Shown here: piece by piece, positions 28,101 to 41,400 of the stretch
How the letters are laid out: every line of letters starts with the position of its first letter
Numbering within the stretch: position 1 is the stretch's first letter
DNA from: Saccoglossus kowalevskii
Taxonomy: Eukaryota > Hemichordata > Enteropneusta > Harrimaniidae
Reading direction: 5' to 3'
DNA length: 63,802 nt
NCBI RefSeq assembly: GCF_000003605.2
Contig: NW_003131853.1
Location: forward strand, 1,052,140 to 1,115,941
Notes under the pieces: model-generated
Told to the model about the DNA's origin: nothing
Database searches by the model: none
What the model saw: the letters and a program-made list of their open reading frames with translations, nothing else
Position numbers and translations under genes: made by a program

Positions 28101-31100
28101 TTCACCATTCAAGAATACACACTGTGATCAGTGAAAAAACACACAAAAAACCTAGTCTTACTTGTAGAAATTGTTGTTTGATTACTTGGCATAGAAGTAG
28201 GCGTAACGTAGAAATGCGTTGTCTGCGGCGATGTCAGTCTAAATGGCGTCGGGCTAGTGGGACAGTTTTCTTCATCCGTCATGTCTACGCAATCAGAAAA
28301 GGCGTTGCATTGTAACGTCAGTGGAATGCACTGAGTATTGTTGTCACACAGAAAACACGGCTCGTCTGATGAGATAAGAGGTAAGTAAAATATAAGAAGC
28401 AATTATTGAATATTCTGTATTCTTAATATAGTACAGGGATGCTCAAATCTTTTCAGGTGTGAGCATGTTATAATGAATTCACGAATACTAGTTATTCAAG
28501 TTCATTGAATCATTGATTGTCGATGAGTATATCATTACCAAAGAATATGTCTGTATGACTTAAATTGCATATACTACAAGTACTGAATTGCGCATGCTAA
28601 ATCGATCAAATATTCACCCGGCCAATCGTATAACCACAACCACCGTGTACACACCATAATCGATTCGCCTGTATGTCAAGTTGAATCCATTTCCACCAAT
28701 CTGGTCATCACTGCGGAATCTTATATACACGTTATGTGAATCAGATAGCCATATATCCGGCAATGAGTAATTGCCACATAGAGTTTGACTGGAAATCCCA
28801 TCTGTAATCTGCAAAAAGTAAATCAACGTCGTTTGGCTACATACAATTTAAAAACAATTTCTAGTTGTGTTTGTAAACTTTTGTGTTATTAATAGTGATA
28901 TTACTGGCTCGTCCATCCATCAGTCGTAGTACTGACATATAATACATATATTTGCGCAAGGCAAAACCGATTCACAATTGATTATACGACTCACCGCTAA
29001 GTAGTCAGCCACGCAATTCTCTGAGTTCTCAAGGTCAAATGTCTGAAAAACGAGTTCAACTCTACCATAACCAATATCGATAGAGGTGACGCAGTCATCA
29101 ACCGACGCTGGATAATTGTCAGGGTAGTTTGGTGACGTCACAAAACCAGTGTCATGGGTCAGGGTTACGTCACAAAAATCTAAGAAAATAAAGTTGCGTG
29201 ATCAATATGTACATTATAATAATTTTAAAACATACATCTCACAGGAATTATATAGAAGAGCTCTTAGACTAGCCAATATATATATTAAAGGAATATTGAC
29301 ATGTTCGTTTGTTTACATATTCTATTTGATAACTTCATAAGAGTATTTGCTTCATTAAAGTGTTGATTCCCATTTTGCTTTGCGTGATTTTGGCAAAGTG
29401 TTGTTGACGTGTTGATTATATACTAGACGATTTCTAGTGCATTGCATTAAATAGCAAATAATATTAATAATCAATGACGGGACTGTAGAGTGTTACAAAT
29501 TTACATAATTTTTATTTGGATATTTTGTGAATGAATTTTCTTTCTTTTAAATCTTCACGCGTAATCATAAACACGCCTCGTCAGTACAATCAAGCTAAAA
29601 TAAATATTAACCAGCTAAACATCATATTTTGAAAGCCACTTTTTTTCTGATAATCTAGACACTTACTTAACGTACAACCTGCCTCATCTGAATGATCTTC
29701 ACAGTCTTTATTCATATTGCATACAACAGATGACGGCAAACATCTGATTCCACCATCACATGAATAACCATAGCAAGCTTTTGAATTAATTAACAAGACA
29801 GTTACGTCATTAGAGCATGTTTGCTTTTGTTTCGAAATGCATATTAATACAAGATAAACTTAATTAAAATTATGTTTGGCTGAACTAAATTAATTCGTAT
29901 TCTGAAAGTTGTGAAGAAATTAAATTCTTGTTTTAACCACATCTCAACACTGTGTGAATCTGCTGATTGTTACGCTATGAATTTTCTGTATATTTATTGT
30001 GAAATTGGCGCAGAACATGGTTATTCTCCGGACAGACAAATATCAAAAGAAGTAGTATATGCCAGAACCATGTATGAATGGAAAATAGTCATACATTGTA
30101 TACTGTGAAAAAGCATTTTGGGTGTTTTGTATGGTATTTATTTTCACTGATTTTTGACGAGTTGAATGTGAGATATAGGGAAAAAAGTATATTCGTTGGA
30201 TTTTATTTTCACGGAATCATCCCTTCAGCGAAAATAAAGTAAAATAAATAAAGTATTCTACAGTATATACATAAAATGACGGACAGCTGTACACAATGTA
30301 GGGTTACAAAGCCGTATTTAAAATTTCTCTCGTTTTTATTTGGTGTATGATTATTTGTCCTCATACATGCGGTGATAGCAATAATATATATTTTTATACT
30401 CGTCCAATTACTAATTATTAACAACGTATAATATTTAGTTGACCTTACTATCAATAAGCTTTTAATTGACCTCCTCAATTTCCTCAAATTCCACTCGCAA
30501 ATACTCGATTTTTTTTAATCATAGTTTGACTGGCCCAGGACATAAAATCGCTTTGGTTTTATTACTTAAAATGCAGAAAACTTAAGTGATAAGATTTAGG
30601 AGTACATTTTCTCCGTATAAGAAATTATTTTTTCGTTGCAATTCATAATCGTACAATAAAAACAATCAATTTAGTTCGATTTCTAAATCCGGAAAATATA
30701 AAGACAACATCATCTCCAAGGTACTTACGCATGGTATCATTAAGAGGTGGCAATGTTTCATACACTGCAGCGAAACCAGTCCTACTTTGTTCTGAATCAG
30801 TGGTTATAACAATAGATACATCTTGGCTGTCCGATGTCCAATTGGCAAGTGGTAATACTCCGCATAATAAAGGCGTGGTTCTCCGAGAGATATTGTCTAT
30901 AATCTGAGTTCATAAATAAGCGATTACAGGTCAATGTACTTTGTGTTGTGTATGTATGACCAGCCATCGTAAGTAATTTCTCCAGTGATATATTTTTCTT
31001 TTCAAACAAGACTAGCATAATGTATCAATGCATGTTTGTGGGCACTAAAGCAAAAACATTTCCTCTTCATTTCGAAAACGTTTTCTCTCTTCCTCTGAAA

Positions 31101-34100
31101 CATGCTCAAAAACGAGTTAAACATAAAACATGTCAGGGAACTCGTATGCGATTGAAATTCATTATCTTCGTCCTTGTATTTTCTGTGTTGTTATGGTTTG
31201 TTCTAAATGTTGCACTAAATATTTGGTGATGTCGTTATGAACAAGAAAGCGCCCTAGTTTATTTCAAAACGTTAGGACAATGACACCAGAAGTGAGAAAT
31301 ACTTTACTAGGATTAAATGTTTGACAAAGAACCTGCTTATTCAAAATTTCGATCACTAAAAACAAACTACGAACATTTCACAGGAAATAAACACAAATTT
31401 GAGGAACTATTTAAATGTTATTATTCCGACCAACTGTAAAACACGAGACTTCAGATAATGGATAATTTGCGTAACCATTTTGATCACTGCAAACGAATTC
31501 CACCGATGATTATAATTGAAATGGTTGTCATAGTTCCAGATTTTAAGTGTTATGTAAAACGCTGTTCATTCACTATTTATGTACAGCTTTATGAACCATG
31601 CTATCAATCAAATAAAAGGATATTTTCGCCTAATTTCTAAATTTTAAAATAATTGTTTGATTATTACGTTCAACACGGGATAACGCTCCATGATAATGAC
31701 AGTCTCTAGCTAAGCAACACGTTTAATTCAAGTGCCAACAAACCTGTTGAATATTGAATTGTGATTGACTATATATCTATGCAAATAACCAAGATTCAAT
31801 TCAATCAATTCAATTAACAACCTGTGTAGTTAAGTATATACAAACAATAACTTTACCTGAACGTTATCATATCTGCACTCATCGACAAATTCGAACTCAA
31901 AAGCCGTAAATTCAAGGTAAATACGTCCGCTACCAACATGTATCGTGATAGTACATCTTAAATTGTTATCATAATTTCCCGGATAGTTGGGTGTTGATAA
32001 TAATCCAGATTGCTCAAATAAAATCTCATTGCAATCTACAATTATAAAGCACGTTGTTATTAGATCCAATCCATTGTTATCATTTAAAAAAATATATATA
32101 ATCAGTTAAAGTTCAATATATTTATTGTCATCACTTGTATACCTTCGTAATGCCACAAATTACAATCAATTCAGTATACCACGTTATATATATATCATAC
32201 ATACACCGCATATGTAAGATGAACTAGACTAGACTAGACTAGACTAACCTGTTGGTGAACGCTGTTCTCCTAACAAGGACCGCGCTTCCATATAATACGA
32301 ATCAAACTGCAATATATAGCCATAACCTCCCACGGAAGAGTCGCTTACGAAATGAACATAAACCAATCCTGTGTCCGAAACCCAAGGTGGTGGCAGTTCA
32401 GTTCCACAAAATCTGCTAGACGTCTGATTTGAAACACCATCCACAAACTAAAGAAAAGTGTAAGATTTTTATGAATATCGCATATGATACCTGGACATCT
32501 AAACCTGCATAACAGTTGGTGAGAATCTAATAAATTGTTGATGATGAGGTGCAGTTGAATATATTCGACATATTATCGTAACAAATGTCAAAATCGCCAC
32601 TTTAATGACTAAGATAGACCAGGTCTACATTACATTATATCTGGCACTATTTTATCTATGTATGCATAGTTTACAGTGAGGTAGTGAGTTGAGAGCGTGT
32701 TTGCAGTGGCAAGGTGAGTTCAAAGTTTTGGTATGCTCTTAATATACCTACGATATAACCAATATGTTGGTTATTCTCACCTTAAAGGCAATAGAGTGAA
32801 ATCAATAAATATTGCATAAAACGTATTACAACACACAATTCGACCACATAATCATGGCAATTGCAAACATAGGGAATCACGCGACCTACCTCACCACACT
32901 TACATAGCCAAAATTACATGTAAAGAACAACTTCTGATAGTGATTAGATAGTAATACACATGACAAATATCGGATATCACAAACAACATATATAGTTGCG
33001 TAGCCGATTCTAAAGAATCTACTTAGTTACGATTGACGAATCTGTCTATCGGCAAGGACAACCACAATTATAAATTGTACATGCATATAATTTGAAACAC
33101 AGGATTATAACTTTCAGTCACGTCAATCGCCTCGCCACAGGCAGATTGATCAATATACGTGAATTTAGAGTTAGATCAATATGTCTATTTCACTTTCAGT
33201 TAAGAGTGAGACCAATATGTCTATTTCACTTTCAGTTAGGAGTGAGATCAATATGTTTATTTCACTTTCAGTTAGAAGTGAGATCAATATACCCATTTCA
33301 CTTTCATTTAAGAGTTAGATCAATATGTTTATTTCATTTTCATTTAAGAGTTAGATCAATATGTTCATTTCACTTTCATTTAAGAGTTAGATCAATATGT
33401 CTATTTCACTTTCAGTTAGAAGTGAGATCAATATGTCCATTTCACTTTCATTTAGGAATTAGATCAATATGTCTATTTCACTTTCATTTAAGAGTTAGAT
33501 CACTATGTCTATTTCAGTTTTATTTAGAAGTGAGATCAATATGTCTATTTCACTTTCAGTTAGAAGTGAGATCAATATGTCTATTTCACTTTCAGTTAGA
33601 AGTGAGATCAATATGTCCATTTCACTTTTATTTAAGAGTTAGATCAATATATCCATTTCAGTTTCATTTAGAAGTGAGATCAATATGTCTATTTCACTTT
33701 CAGTTAGGAGTGAGATCAATATGTCTATTTCACTTTCAGTTAGAAGTGAGATCAATATGTCCATTTCACTTTCATTTAAGAGTTAGATCAATATATCTAT
33801 TTCATTTTCATTTAGGAGTTTGATCAATATGTGTATTTTACTCTTATTTAGGAGTTAGATCAGTATATGTATTTCCCTTTAAGTTAGGAGTGAAATCAAT
33901 ATGTCTACTTCACTTTCAGTTAAGAGTGAGATCAATATGTCTATTTCACTTTCGGTTAGAAGTGAGATCACTATGTCTATTTCACTTTCATTTGGGAGTG
34001 AAATCCATATGTCTATTTCACTTTCATTTAGGAGTGAAATCCATATGTCTGTTTCACTTTCATTTAGGAGTGAAATCCATATGTCTATTTCACTTTCATT

Positions 34101-37100
34101 TAGGAGTGAAATCCATGTCTATTTCAGTTTCAGTTAGAAGTGATTCTCAATATTTTCTGGGAGTGAGATCAACATGTGGGTTTTAGTTTCAGTTATCGTC
34201 TTGATCACAATAAGGGTAAACAAGCTCTAAATCATAAACATTTGTCGATTTTTTTATGACAGTATTAACATTTTTTGTAATAATATTTTTGTGATTAACT
34301 ACATAATTCTGTTATAACCTGCAATGCAAGACAATTAATAATCTAGAAGGATCTCACCAATAAAAAGATGACAACAGTTTACGGCAATTCTTACCTGAAC
34401 ATAATCGTTATTACATTCGGGAGAGCCGTTTTGTAGATTGAATTCAAGGAAAATGAGCATTAGTGACCCGCTCATAACGTTTCCTGTGCCAATAGTAATA
34501 GTGCAATGCAAGTTGTCTGGATACACGTTGCCGTGATTTGGCGAATGTATTACTCCATGCTGAGAGGAGAATACTTCGTTACAGTTGTCTGTGTAAAAAA
34601 AAACCGAAACAATTACAAACTGTATAATAATTATATTTGTGTATATCCAAGTATAGTAGCTAAGCTTTAAATCTGGTTCTGGTCCTTGCAATTGGTTGAT
34701 GGTTATTATAATTATAATAACGGGGTAGCTTAATGTTTTTGCATTACATTATACAGACAGAAATCGAATTATCAACAATGGAATGTAGACTGGAGACCTT
34801 AGTTTGTCAACACGTGATGACATTGGCTCGATATTGATAAAATGTAATCCTAACCTTGCGGCGGTGTAGGTTGAACATCAGATTCCGTACCGGGTTGGAA
34901 TGTAATCTTATACCCATAACCGTTGACAGACGAGTCGCTCACAAATCTAATAAAAACCAAACCTGTATCAGAGGTCCAAGGATTTGGCAAACTAGTTCCA
35001 CAAAACTTTTCAGATATTTTGTTCGAAACTACGTCTTCAAACTAAATGTAAATGTAAGACACGTGCGTTATAATACATGAATGTTATGTATCTAGTGTCA
35101 CTAGCATGATATTATGTAATGTATTCAACTCTCCTACGATTAGACAAATTAAGGAAATCAAAGAAAGCATAGAAAGAACTCCAGTGTGCTAGGCAAAGTA
35201 CAAATAGGGGAAATTGTATTTATTATATCAGAATCACGTGCGAAATCATTGAAATATGTCTTATTTTGCTTTTAACGTTTACAGTTACGGCAAATATAAC
35301 AAAAAAAATATAACTGCAAGCACTGACCAGGGTGGTCAGCGGCTATTATAATATTGAATGAAATTATGACCATATGACTTTATATTTTGGGCAGATATTT
35401 TGTCTAACAGCGCAATTAAAATTCAGATGCTTTCATTACAGCAGTGGTTAATACATTGAAGTTAAGCATATTGATGAGGTAACATGACCATATATGATAA
35501 TGTGATATGTTCTTCATAACTATTGTCTGATGCATTAAATATAACACTAAATGCATATCCCTGGCAGCAATAGAGCCCGAGATAAAAACACAGTTATGCA
35601 TATGCATGATTAGGTCACATACAAAATAAGTAATTATTATGCATGGATTTCAACCCTGAAGTAATCAGATTTATAAGTTAACCAAAAACACCTATATACC
35701 ACGTGCTATTGAAGTTTGTGTGGTACTCAAGTTATCTGTGGAACATCTATAAATTGCACCACCACAAGTACCACCTACATTCATAGAAATTAGGTGATTA
35801 GTAAGCACACAATTCAACTCTAAAATAAACGTACATATGGGCTATCCCAGAGCACTTGTTTACCTAGTTTCATTGAAATCTCACAAGTGGTCAAGATATT
35901 GGTGGAAAAGCTAAAGATTGCAACCAGAAACTAATCAGGTCTGCGCATTTTCCCAGACCATAAATGTAGTTCAAGAGAAAAAAGTGAGAAGACTTAAAAT
36001 TGGCTAATTAATAAGTAAATTGGGTAATTAAGATGCATGGTGTTGAACCAAAAACTTCCCAAATTTGCGTATTATCCCAGACATCTATATTTCATTGTAA
36101 TCTGTTAAATTGTACTTGAAAAACAGGTAGAAATACTTACAATTGGCTACTTATCATGCAAATTAGGTAATATACACATAATGAACCAGAAACTGATCAG
36201 GTCTGCGCAACATACCAGAGCATATATGTACCACATTTCATTCAAATCTGATAATTGATTCTTGATAAAAGTGGAAAGGCTTAACATTATTGGCTAAATA
36301 TTAAGCAAATCAATTGATTAATATGCACAGATCTCAACCAAAAACTAATTAGGTCTGCGCATTTTCCCAGACCATTTATGTATTAAGTGGCATTAATTTG
36401 ATATTTGGTTCAAGCACAATCACACAAATATACAGACGCACTAGTCGCAAAGACTACCATTGTGTGCAGTAAAAAAACCTAAATAATAAGCTTTTAAATA
36501 TTATTGGTAGATTGAACAATTAATCGTAACCATGTGACTACAGCAGAAGACTGCATGCACGACAGAGTGATAATCGCATGAAGTGGGCATTTCTTGCCTG
36601 TATGTAATCGTAAGCACAACCGTTGTCTTCTAAATTCATCTCTAAGAAAGTGAATTCAATCCTTCCGCCCGTCGTGTTCACTGTAATGGTGCAGTCCCGA
36701 TTGAAAGGATATAGCAGTCCAGGACCATAATTTGGGGAGAATATGATTCCGTGGTCTTCGTTGAATTCCTGGTTACAATCAACTGTCAGTGGGGAAACAA
36801 AAGGGAAATCGTTGTTCTTGATCTACTATTTCGTGATGGAGTGCGTAAAAGTAAACTATAATTTCTATATTTGTTGTAATAGCAAGTACAAGTATAATGT
36901 GATAATCTATAACCTAAAATTTTCGGATAAATTGCTTATGTTATTCGATAATATGTTACCTTCATTACAATCGGCTTCATCACTACCATCAAGGCAATCA
37001 GTATTGCCATCACATACCCAGCCAGTTAGGAAACACTTTTCTTCCCCGTCCATACCGATACATCTGAATCCATAGCATGCTGAAAAGGAGTGAATGTATG

Positions 37101-38407
37101 ATTAATAATCTAACGTCTTTACAGTGGTGTATTGTACTGAGGTTTACTGTACCGAAGTTTGCCAAACCGCAATCAAACCTTATGAAATACTGTGTCATAA
37201 CTTACGGCAATCCTGTTCATCGAATCCATCAGCACAGTCAGGCACATCGTTGCATTTTAGTGACTCTGACAAACATCTTCCCTCCAATGGACACATGAAC
37301 AGTCCAACTCCGCACGGTCCACTTGGCCCCACTGTAATTAAATGTACGTCACATGGCTTATTAATCTTGAAAAATACGCTCGCAACGCATCAATATAAAT
37401 ACACCAATTGTTGTAAAACGTGTTAGACGTAGTCAGAGCTTTTAGGACTGGGAATATTTAATAGTTGTTGTTTTTTGAAACGCAGTCACGTTTTTGGCCA
37501 TCAAATGAAAATTGCTTTTCCGGGTGTTTTTACTGACCATTGAATGTAAATCGAATCAGGTTTAGGGGGTAAATTAGATTTGCTTGCAGTCTGTTGCGAT
37601 TTCGATGAAATATCTTGAAAAATAAATATAAATTGCGTAAACCAGGGGTGAACGCGAAAGTCGTGTGACCGCGAAATACCAACAGACTTGCCATCAGTGT
37701 AAGCGCCCTCACATTACCGGCCAGATTCGGGCTTGTAAATTTTGCCATATACGTCATACGTCGTGGGTGGAGCAAGCCGAGCCCCGGATCATAAAAATAA
37801 ACCGGACATTGCACGTGCCTGTNNNNNNNNNNNNNNNNNNNNNNNNNNNNNNNNNNNNNNNNNNNNNNNNNNNNNNNNNNNNNNNNNNNNNNNNNNNNNN
37901 NNNNNNNNNNNNNNNNNNNNNNNNNNNNNNNNNNNNNNNNNNNNNNNNNNNNNNNNNNNNNNNNNNNNNNNNNNNNNNNNNNNNNNNNNNNNNNNNNNNN
38001 NNNNNNNNNNNNNNNNNNNNNNNNNNNNNNNNNNNNNNNNNNNNNNNNNNNNNNNNNNNNNNNNNNNNNNNNNNNNNNNNNNNNNNNNNNNNNNNNNNNN
38101 NNNNNNNNNNNNNNNNNNNNNNNNNNNNNNNNNNNNNNNNNNNNNNNNNNNNNNNNNNNNNNNNNNNNNNNNNNNNNNNNNNNNNNNNNNNNNNNNNNNN
38201 NNNNNNNNNNNNNNNNNNNNNNNNNNNNNNNNNNNNNNNNNNNNNNNNNNNNNNNNNNNNNNNNNNNNNNNNNNNNNNNNNNNNNNNNNNNNNNNNNNNN
38301 NNNNNNNNNNNNNNNNNNNTTGTTGCGGTCACATGACTTTCGCGTTCACCCCTCGTTTATTCAATTTATATTCATTTTATTTTGTCCAGGCTCAAAGTCA
38401 AATCATC

Positions 38408-38442
<35 letters not shown>

Positions 38443-41400
38443 TTTAAGCTCTATATTGCATAAAAATGTTTCAACGTTGTCACGAACTGTATTCGGGTTT
38501 GAAATAGTGCAAGATTTATTAAAGCGCGGTGGTCATCGCGCAGCGCGTGTTCAAGTTTCATGTAAAAAACAATATATTTTACACGCGTTGTATACGTCGC
38601 TATGAGTCCCACGTCGAACACGACGCAGCGCGACGACCATCGCCCTTTAAATAAACCAATATAATATAATATAATAATAAAATAATCTTTCCAAAATTGA
38701 ACTTCAATATTACGTCATCAGAGCATTTCAGCCGATCTAATTTCTGAAGTCTGGTTATTGTATGGCGAGGCGGTTCAGATTCGAAATAAAAAATAAATAT
38801 GCAAATGAGTTCATTCCGTTGCAGAAATCGTATTTCAACACAACGAACAAGGACATGAATATAACGAAGGTTTACAATCCAATTAGATAAGTATGCAAAT
38901 TGAGCAATTAATATGCATTGTTGCATATTACGAACGTTATTTTAGGTGAGACAAATAATCACGACTTACCACGGTAGTCAATACATCCGATGCATTCACA
39001 GTGAGCAAAACTATTACCGCACCAATCAGAAGGGGAGCAGCAATAGAATTCGGAATTAGGGTCGCACTCAGCGGGACTGCCATCGGGCAAAAGATAGTTT
39101 GGGCCACAGCGAGCATCGTCTCTCCACCTCGTATTGCTACCTACAATAATAATAACACGTTAAGTGCAGAGATTAGGCAAGATTACGATAGGAAGATTTG
39201 ATACTGACAAACATGGTGCAGAAAATCTTAAATTAAGATCGGGAATTGTGTTTGATCTATTATGGAGGGAACTTAAAGGGCGGTAGTCGTCGCGCCAAAC
39301 TTGCGCGAAATATATGAGTATCATATAAAGAAAGATGGCGACTTTGGCTGTTGCGCAGATCAATGAGTACAAATTTAGACGTTACTAAACTTTAATTAGG
39401 TATTTTAGATGATTGAAGGGTATCGAAGGAGTCACCGGCGGTAATTAGCACATTGGATTGTGGGAAAATCAATGTTTATCAACAAAAATGTAGCAAATGC
39501 GCAGCGCGACGACCGCCGCCCTATAAGATATTGTGTACATACATACCAGTTCCACACATATTTGGGTCCTCGTCTGACTGATCAAAACAGTCAAATGTAC
39601 CATCGCATCTGAAATACTCAGGGATACATTGGCCTGTCATACATCGAAACTGATCAATTGTACAAAATCCTGCAGGTAAATGAAACAAAATCGTAAACAT
39701 AATGGATTATAAATCGTACAGCACCGTACTAAGCAACTGGGATCGGAGCTACCTCGTGTTATATCAATTTATAAGTTAAGAGTTGGCAAAATTCTATCCC
39801 ATGAGAGCATCTCGCGAACATAAATTTAATTCACAGTTTCTAAATCCCATACAGATATGTCAACAAATAATTTGATAAATTTACAACGTAATTTTTGTAT
39901 GTGTGTTATGTATTTTAATGGTTACATATAATATAATTTTCTTTTGCATACTAATATATGTCGTCATCAGATTTTATTTAAACGGTAGTTTAAAGCGAGT
40001 TATTGACCCAATGCAACGCTAACTAAGTCTTACACTTACACTTACAAGGCGACACTATTATGCTATCAATACGTGACGGCAGTTTCTGTGATTGGTTCAA
40101 TGTTCGAATATGATGAGTCATTGCTATGGATTGGCTAATACGACTTTGTAGGTTTAATTTTGTGTCACAATATTTTAGAATGAACAACGTTATATCCTTT
40201 CGCAAATAATTGACTAAAATTAGAGCTTGCGGTGGTTGCTTCAGTCACCGCTCTACTAACAACGACTATTAGACTGAAATATCGTGTTGAGTATGTTTAG
40301 GTGATTAGAACGAGAAAAAACAAGATTGAGAATCCGATCGCGAGGGACCTAGATAACAAAAGACAATTCAACTGTCACATATATCAACTGTCACAGCGAG
40401 TTTAAAACAGCCCTCAAAAATGGTAATTATATTTTAAATGTACTTACCTGGTACCAGTGCACCAAGGTCGCAGTTGAGTTCGTCGGTTCTGTCATTACAG
40501 TCATAACTACCATCACACTTGAAACTATTTGCTATACAAGTCACATTTCGATCACACAGAAAACCATTAATACAATGCTTGACTGAAATAACACATTCTT
40601 AATGTAAGTAATGTACATTGTCATGGAAAAATCTGACGACAAAATAACATAAACTCAAAAAACCGGCATGACCCTTTTTCACCCATTGTAAGATCAATAT
40701 ATATATTCAGGAACTTGAAAATCAAATATTTTCTAATTAATAAATATATAAAACGTACGTGTGTCATATTTGAATGTCTTGTTGTGTGACATCAAAACTC
40801 ACCATCTGGACAATTTTCTTCATCCGATCCATCACCACAGTCCGAATGACCATCGCAAACTTTGTGTTTCTCAAGACAGTTACCAGCATCGGTACATTTA
40901 AATTCTTGCATTCTGCATTCTATATTTAACCACAGAAGTGAAATTGAAATTGAATCTTTCGTATGATGCAAAACTGAATGACTGATTGAATAACTAATTG
41001 ATTGAATAACTAATTGTTGAATAACTAATTGATTGAATAACTAATTGACTGATTGATTGATTGATTGATTAATTGATTGATAATTTAAAAAATAAATATC
41101 ATATGTTCTGTCAATTTAATTTTACATTTTCAACGTGCACGTCTGTTTTTATTGTAAATATAATTGTTCAGAATGTTCACGACTTTAAATGTAAATCCTG
41201 CTTAGTACATTTATACGTGTTCCTGTGTCATTTTTGCTTTTATATCGTTATGCACATGCGGCGCCGACCTTCTCCGTGATAAATATACATGATTGCATGG
41301 TATATACTATGCTGAATGACAGTAAATATGAACTGCGTACGTAACCCCAACATGTACAATTCGAATGAACTAATGTGACATTAGTATTGTGTAGGATCAT

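Noticed and set aside
33092-34186. Long plus-strand frames rich in [12 protein letters not shown]
   Set aside because: They are a by-product of the 36-bp tandem repeat, whose length is a multiple of three.
37665-38605. Open frames of 190-290 codons
   Set aside because: They run through the 497-base N gap and have no real coding support.
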